A stretch of 64,000 nt of DNA. Source: Tubulanus polymorphus. Taxonomy: Eukaryota; Nemertea; Palaeonemertea; Tubulaniformes; Tubulanidae. The stretch's first letter is position 1; every line of letters begins with the position of its first letter. The position numbers and the translations under genes are program-made. Of this stretch, positions 57,801-64,000 are shown one piece after another. The stretch spans positions 21,891,210-21,955,209 of the forward strand of contig NC_134030.1 in the NCBI RefSeq assembly GCF_964204645.1, written 5' to 3'. The notes beneath the pieces are model-generated. The model had not been told where the DNA came from. It did no database searches and saw only the letters and a program-made list of their open reading frames with translations.

Positions 57801-60800
57801 GTAACATCGTTCTCTTCACAAATAGCGGTGTTTGAAAAAGTATCCATTTTATAATGTTTAGCATCATTCAACTTTCAATCAATTTTCTAGACACAATACG
57901 CGCATTATTCAGACCAGAATTTAGGTGCACGAGACGCATTAAAAATCTAAAGCCAGAATATGCATAATGTTTATTTATTTTCGTCTGACATCGATCACTT
58001 TCAGATCTGAATCAGTGCGGCCTAAATAAAACATCGTTTTTATATCTATTGCACAATGCAGCATTAATTGAATTATCTAATGGCGAATGAATTACTCGTA
58101 GATGCAGTGTCTTGGGTACAGGCTCGATACAAGTCACTGCGGGGTCACAAATCAACGTTGATAGGTTAAGATTACTTGCCTACGTAGGTTCTGCATTTTC
58201 TCGTTGGGAAGTATCGTTAAGTTGTTGTGTGACGATAGTAATGAATTATCACATATGCCTACCGGGTATCGGTAATGAAAACTTGCGCCCGGTTCCTTGT
58301 CCCAGTTACCATTTATTGCGAACTAGAAGAAATTCTGTAAATCCGTGATTCCGAAATAGTACCGGTTTAAACTCAAGAAAGTTACGCGGTATCATTGGTT
58401 CAATTATCTCATAGCATTAGTATCCATGACTATCTTTAGTGGGTGGCTCCAACAATATCCAAATCACACTGTTTCTTTATTGGGTTGATTTGTCAGGTGA
58501 ACGTGCATCGTGTAAATAAACAGTATTTCTGTTTTCTAATTTACAGTACCGCGTTTGTGTCCGAAATCTAAAGATGTGATTGAATTGTTGCGTTGGACAA
58601 GTGAAACCTGGTATGAAAAAGGTAAGATTCTCTCACATGATTTACTGCACATATTCTCAGATATCGGTTTGATAATTTTAGGTGTTGTTTTCTCTTTGTA
58701 GATCATGAGTATTGGGTGAAAACACGTGACCAACTGCAGCCGGGTATTCATAGAATTATTAACCCTTTATTTCTATAACATGTAGAATATCTTGCATGAA
58801 TACAGTTCATAGTTTCAGAAATTATCCACTAATCATCTGAATGATATACAACTGATTTTGCTTCATTATCAAAACTGTAATTATCAATTTAAGTTTATGG
58901 TTAACAACGTAATTTCTTGAAGATTTCTTGAGAATTCTTTGATCAATTGTGTTGATATTTCGTTTATATCTGTATTAACCCTAGACACACATCTGCAGTC
59001 TTTCTGGCGCATGCCTAGCGACCATTGTTCTTAAAAGAAATCAGCATTTCATGCACATTTTCGAAGTCTATGGGAAATTTCAAAGACATTTGGCTCATTT
59101 GTATCGAGGTCTGAGTGGACAAAACAACATGCTCCGTAAAAAGACATTGGCTTGATCGAAATCAAGATGACTAATTTTCGATTTTCGTTTTCAAAAATCA
59201 GTACTTTTTTGAGGTTTTCTAGAGAAATTTTAATAGATTCTTTAATCTATTTTTCTTGATGTTTGGTTTATACATGTATCTACCCTAGATGTATCAGCAG
59301 TTGTGAAAATGTGATAATTGGAATCAAGACTGGCGGCTATTGTTACTTGGCAGGGCGGTTAAAACGACCCTCTCCTTTTTTACCAAGTGCCCAAAATATA
59401 GGCTTCTCGTGCCCTGTACTGATCATGATCAGATATATACTAAAATTTCATAAAAAAGTGTAGCTAAATCATTTAACTGTGAATGACTATGTAACAATTA
59501 TTTATTTTCGCTTCGTGAATGCGGCGCATGCTGGCCACCAAACACAAATAAAAAGTGCCCTTCACATGTGAGGTGAAACCCTCTTTTCCTTTCTGACAGC
59601 TAGGGATCCGCCCCTGCTTGAAAAAAAATCAGCACTTTTTGCACAATGTACCGACTCATATGTGGAACCAGCATGTTATGTTTTATTGTTTGTTTTTGGT
59701 AGATGTTTAATGCAATTAACTCACAATTATTTCTATCTTTGAAGCACATTTGTAATAATGGCCTCCTAGATTAACTCACTAGATACAGTGGAAAATAATT
59801 TGGACCAAGAAACTTTTAGATTTTTCTATGAATATCAAGTGTCATCTCAGGGCTACAGTCTTTTGGCTCACGCTTAACCAAATAAGTTTGGAGGAGAAAA
59901 ATTTTACGCGTCACCATGCATCTAATTTTGAAACGTTTTCCGTGGGAGAACGCCCACTTATTTGTGCACCCCTCCCTGAAATCCTGGATCCGCAGCTGTT
60001 CTGCGGCAATAGAGGTTTCCCTTTGAAAATCAACTATACGCGAGAGACGTTTGTCGTCTTGAAACTGTTGAAACTGGAGACTGAGGTCATTGAAACGTTT
60101 TTAGATGTCGCTTTTTTCATGTATATCTGTAGCTAATATTTGTGTTGTTTGTTTAACAGTTAAAACTGGAGACTTTGAGGTCATTGAAAGGTCATTCAGT
60201 CCAGGTATATTTGATGTTTATTGTAATTTCATTTCAATAAAACAATATAAACTCAGATAATTCAGTTATAAATCAACTACTTGTTCGTAACGTCGATGAA
60301 TTCATTTGAACAATTAATTCATTGTCAATTTTTCTTTCTAGAAACTGTTAGAATAATTGTCGATGTTTATGGAACTGAGAATGATTGGGAGTTAACGAGG
60401 GATAAGGATAAACAAGGTAAGAGGAGTGATGACTCAGTTGCCAGGGTAAGAGCCAAACCGGCTGATTGGTTTGTTGCAACCCGGGGCCGGGTTTATAGAC
60501 TGGTATTAACTTTAAACCCGGGGTCAATTTAATTAATTTTCAATTAAGTTAGCCCCCGGGTTAAAGATAATACCAGTCTATAAAACCGGGTCCTGCATAC
60601 AATACTGTACCGGAATATAACACTTCCCCGGGCCTCCTATCTTCACCCAACAGTAATTCAAACTGTTTGATGCACAGGTTTTTTTTATTATTGAAAACAA
60701 TGCTTTCTATATTTCATTTCAGCAATAGCTATCAGAGAATTCCTGTTCCAACAGTTATCACATGATGAAAGTAAGTAATTGTTACCTATAGTTAAAGCTA

Positions 60801-63800
60801 TGTACATCACATGTGCTTTATGTGAATATGCACATATGAATTCAGTTGACATGCACATGTGAGTTATATTCACATGTTCATGTTATTATTTGTTTTACAT
60901 GCATGAGTAATGCATGCATGTACATGTGAATGATACTTACATGTGAACATGTGCATGTGAGTTTACCTGCGCATATGGTTTGTTTACATGCACATGTGTT
61001 TAAGTTTAAGTAGAGTTTGATCAATGTCTATGTATTTTCAGGTATGTTAGATTTGGTGAAAGAAATTCTAAGTAAGTTTACGAAATGACTCAGTATTTCC
61101 TCTTCAACTCGAATCTTGGATTCAAATGTGTTTATAATTATCTATTGACAGGAAAATACGCGAGAATAAACGATTTAAAAATGAAACTATCAAATGAGAT
61201 CGGTAAGAGTTGATTGTATACAGTTATTGGTGTATGAGTTTATTGATTATTATTCTACTGTCAACTCATTTTGTAAATGTATTACAGATACATTACTGAA
61301 CAAGAAGAGGTCAATAGATGACGCTGATGCAGTTTACAATAGAGATGAAGGTACATGATTATCTACTGTTCAAATGACATATTCAGCTTCGCAGATAGAA
61401 ATGTGACGAATTCTATTTAACATGGCCGCATAGCAGCCTTTTGGCAATAATGAATAAACCTTATAAAAGCGACCAGTTTAAAATTTCATCTTAAACATAT
61501 CAGACTAGAGCTTCAGAAATACTCAAGTTACAACAAAATTATCAAATTTACAATTGTTATTTAAGAAATAAGATGTGATATAAACTAGGGGTAATGATAC
61601 AGCATGAAACAGATTTTCAATTAAACTAATTTCAAATCTATTTTCTCCGTGTTTCAGGTGATGTTCATGTTAGTTTTATGACGCAATTGAATGAAGAGAA
61701 AAGACCCCTGACAGACAAAGAGAAAGAGTTCATCAGAGATGGTCAGTAAAACTATGAATTCGGTCTGAGTTCAATTTTCAAATGTAGTTGACTACACAGA
61801 GTTACCAGGAGTCTTAAGAGTGTTTAAAGAACTTACTGGCGAAAATGGCTTACTTTTTGGAAAAAGTAGTGATTTACTGTGTCGCTAGTGTTTAGGATTT
61901 ATCTGTATTTATCGATTTGCAAAATAAAACGAGCGCCTGTGAATCACACTGAGCTTTTTTTCGTAGGTTTCAAATCCCCAGTAAATGGTTATAATGAATT
62001 TCTATATTTTCAGTTGCTTCAGCAGTTGAATTTATTGTTGATTTCTTTGCTAAAATGTCCGGTAGGTTCCATAAATCATTTCAGTAAAAATACTGTGGAG
62101 TTTGTTGTGGAATCATTGAATAATTGGTTTATTTTTACTGTAGATGCTGAATTATGTGAACGAGGAATATTCAACATTAAACGTAGGTTTTAATTCTCAT
62201 TTATCCTCAACTGAGCGTATAAATTCACGCGCGCTCTAATCTACTGTACTTGTACATGTGCTTTATAATCTACTGTACATGTACAAGTCAGGTCTCTGAA
62301 GTTTATGTACGTTCTGTAAATACTTTTACCTTGTATTTCAGCTACTGTTGAAATTGCTGGTAAGTTATAATATTCACTATGATGTTTAAACTGGTGCTAA
62401 GTGTGTTAACTGAAATATCGCTGTATCTATTTATAGAAATGTTTGTGAAAGAAACACTTAATAAAGAAGTTAAACAACAGAATGGTGAGTGTTCAGTTAA
62501 TCTAGGAATCTATCAGGAAGGGGCTTACAACTATAAACTGATTACAAATTAAACATATTTTGTCTAATTACAGGAAACCTCGTCACACAAATAGAAAACC
62601 AGAAAGTAACTGATAAAACAAAGAAAGGTTTGTTGTACATTAAACTAATAATCATAATTTATCCATAATTTACTCAGATGTTGTCAATATTAAACTATTT
62701 ACCGGTACGAAAAAAGTGTAGATACAAATTTATCCTGCAATAGTGAATAATAGAAACTGTCTTTATGGTTGATATTACAGAAATGGGAGTGGCCGACTGG
62801 GGCCGTTTTGTGAACAAAGATATTTGTGGTAAGACTGAAAATGTTATTCTTTCCCGTTTTTTTCACGCTAATTACAATCGTTTTGTTAATGAGAAATCTG
62901 AAGTACAATAAAACCAGCTACACCCGGTGATGTGGAACAATTGGTAACTTTGTCGAAATTCATCCGCTTTGTGGGAAATTTAACGTGTTATAAAACCCGG
63001 TTAATCCAGATGTATTTGGATGAAATTCTAGTTTAAACTGATCTGGACAATATTTATGTTATTCTATTCATGCATTCACTTGTAGAATCAGTTTTATTGG
63101 CGTCAAGTTTGCAGAAATTAGAAGAGAACAAACATTCTACAGAACTAGATAAAAGTAAGTGTAAACTTTCTTTGTCCCTAGAACTAAATTTACAGAGTAT
63201 TTGATGACCATGAATTGAACATGAAATTTATTGATGTCATCAGATTATCAGAGGCATCTGTTCTGATTCAGAGCCAAGTTTTAAGTGGTTTTAAACTAAG
63301 AATGTTGCTAGGTGACAGTTTGTGTTGTTGTGACTATTCTTAAGACCGAGTTCGAATCATAGCTTGAAGAAACCATGTTTTGATTGTTATGCATACATCA
63401 CATGGGGTGGCTCTGACAATATCCAAATCATATCATCATTAGAGGCTAGCTGAGGATGATTTCTGTCAAAATCTTGCATTATGGGAAATGATTTTGTGAT
63501 AAGTTTATTTCATTGTTCAATTATTATGTAGTCGTTTAACTATATTTCAGGTATTTATGAAATAAGTCGAGATGTTTTAGGTAAGAACTAAATAATAGTA
63601 ACAAACTATACATATCGAAGTCTAGGGTCGAAAGCAAACGCTTTAAAAGAAATTTCTAGCGGACAAACTTTGAATGATATTTTCTCGTCGTTTCCCGAGT
63701 TGCATAGATATGAGCTATCCACGTGATTTCTCTTAATTTTCTGATAAAAAAACTTGTTGGATTGAATTTTTATCAGATATTTGAAAAGAGGTTCAAAATA

Positions 63801-63904
63801 GCAGTGTTGATTTTAGCAGTAGTTGATGCTGTGTTGGAATCATGAATTATATTCTTTTTTTTCAGAAATTAAATTGAAAATCGCAGTTTTCGAATCTATC
63901 AAAG
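51835..63904 (+). CDS. Gene B2, 5' part: four-Ig receptor with micro-exon tail (truncated by window end)
   Basis: Exons: 51835-51949 (signal peptide), 53568-53855 (Ig1), 54526-54861 (Ig2), 55626-55964 (Ig3), 56326-56595 (Ig4), 57270-57365 (TM). Then 58547-58621, 58702-58743, 60160-60204, 60342-60416, 60723-60770, 61042-61071, 61152-61202, 61288-61350, 61658-61741, 62014-62061, 62144-62182, 62342-62359, 62437-62484, 62574-62627, 62781-62828, 63086-63154, 63551-63580 and 63866-63904. All are open and phase 1-1. The Cys-rich exons of B1 are missing or broken, but TM can splice directly to 58547 in frame. Exon 60160-60204 is one codon longer than in B1. The gene continues past 64000. Confidence 0.8.
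52130..52750. mobile_element. B2-specific insertion in intron 1 with hammerhead-like end
   Basis: Absent from B1 (about 17600-17830). On the minus strand near 52481-52540 there is CUGAUAGA ... GCCGAAACGUUG with flanking complementary UAUCUCG/CGAGAUA, a degenerate hammerhead with a base inserted in the core and weak stem II. This suggests a Penelope-like remnant. The rest is unidentified. Confidence 0.45.
52994..53609 (+). repeat. 82-bp repeat containing the Ig1 acceptor, eight copies
   Basis: Unit starts: 52994, 53076, 53158, 53240, 53322, 53404, 53486 and the real exon at 53568, each exactly 82 bp apart. Every unit repeats the TTTCAG acceptor and the first 42 coding bases of Ig1, followed by GTACAAG. 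Confidence 0.93.
56070..56245 (+). repeat. 52-bp B-box minisatellite, three copies
   Basis: GGTTCGAATCC at 56117, 56169 and 56221. Same unit as 20575-21010, where there are eight. Confidence 0.9.
57441..57485 (+). pseudogene. Degenerate remnant of the first Cys-rich micro-exon in B2
   Basis: AGAAAACCTAATGATGAACTG and the GAAATT-GTAAG donor are recognisable, but the acceptor region is altered so that phase 1 entry no longer gives the DDELCRC frame. The next B1 exons (22793-23150) are absent, deleted between about 57590 and 57610. Confidence 0.6.
57610..58540. other. Long intron TM to micro-exon 11 in B2
   Basis: Matches 23245-24185. It contains an inverted repeat around GGGTTGGGTCGTAGT ... 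GCTACGACCAAAC. No exon with acceptable borders was found. Confidence 0.5.
58780..60000. mobile_element. B2-specific intronic insertion (dispersed repeat)
   Basis: About 1.2 kb absent from B1 (around 24440-24470). It shares TTTATACATGTATCTACCC with 30930 in B1. No domain is recognised in the short frames. Confidence 0.5.
60050..60105 (+). pseudogene. Degenerate duplicate of micro-exon 13 in B2
   Basis: Text like GTTGAAACTGGAGACTGAGGTCATTGAAACG resembles the working exon 60160-60204, but it lacks a proper acceptor and has a shifted frame. B1 does not have it. Confidence 0.4.
60480..60591. mobile_element. Fold-back MITE-like element (family 1), B2 copy
   Basis: Orthologue of 24890-25001 with CCCGGG-rich palindromic ends. 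Confidence 0.72.
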
Positions 63905-64000
63905 GTACGAAGTCTATGTATGGATTACATCAGAATCAGCAGGGTTTATTCCATCATTTTCCCAGATTCAACCTGAGCTCAATTTGTTTTCTGAGAACTC

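Noticed and set aside
59263-60136. Open frames in the B2-specific insertion
   Set aside because: They fall in repeat-derived sequence shared with 30930 and in a degenerate exon duplicate; no protein family is recognisable.

Overview
The window looks like genomic DNA from an invertebrate animal. It is AT-rich, its genes are split into many short exons with GT..AG introns, and it carries decayed LINE and Penelope-like retroelements, a tRNA-derived SINE, fold-back (MITE-like) elements and minisatellites. The style resembles a mollusc or other lophotrochozoan, but nothing in the sequence fixes the species. Exon borders were built by hand from splice sites, reading frame and comparison between repeats. 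No transcript evidence was available.

The window is a head-to-tail tandem array, all on the + strand, with a repeat period of about 34.4-35.8 kb. Two unrelated-looking receptor genes alternate: the 3' end of gene B0 (85-7153), gene A1 (9780-13094), gene B1 (17319-42780, complete), gene A2 (45375-48723) and gene B2 (51835 to beyond the window end). A small putative secreted-peptide gene (C) lies between A and B, in two copies after A1 and one after A2. Paralogous segments are nearly identical by eye, so the duplication is young. They differ by clean insertions, minisatellite copy number and gain or loss of whole exons.

Gene A has six exons and 374 codons. It encodes a signal peptide, one Ig domain, a short stalk, one membrane helix, and a cytoplasmic tail with seven tyrosines spaced almost exactly 14 residues apart (YVNI, YMDM, YIDM, YMDM, YRST, YTNT, YVNT). 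These are YxxM (PI3K p85-type) and YxN (Grb2-type) SH2 ligands.

Gene B is the striking element. It has a signal-peptide exon, four Ig exons, a transmembrane exon, and then an approximately 890-residue cytoplasmic region spread over 47 further small exons plus a terminal exon. The small exons are 12-156 nt, mostly 18-87 nt. Every exon from Ig1 to the penultimate one has a length divisible by three and phase 1-1 borders, so any can be skipped, duplicated or lost without a frameshift. My 54-exon model of B1 stays open for 1372 codons over 25.5 kb. The paralogs show such gains and losses: an extra exon in B0, and the Cys-rich juxtamembrane exons deleted from B2. The C-terminus ends in a T-x-V PDZ ligand (TVV in B0, TQV in B1). 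The Ig domain of A is closely related to Ig3 of B, so the two receptors share an ancestor module. I infer a rapidly evolving paired receptor cluster, possibly for immune or self/non-self recognition. The function of the micro-exon tail is unknown to me.
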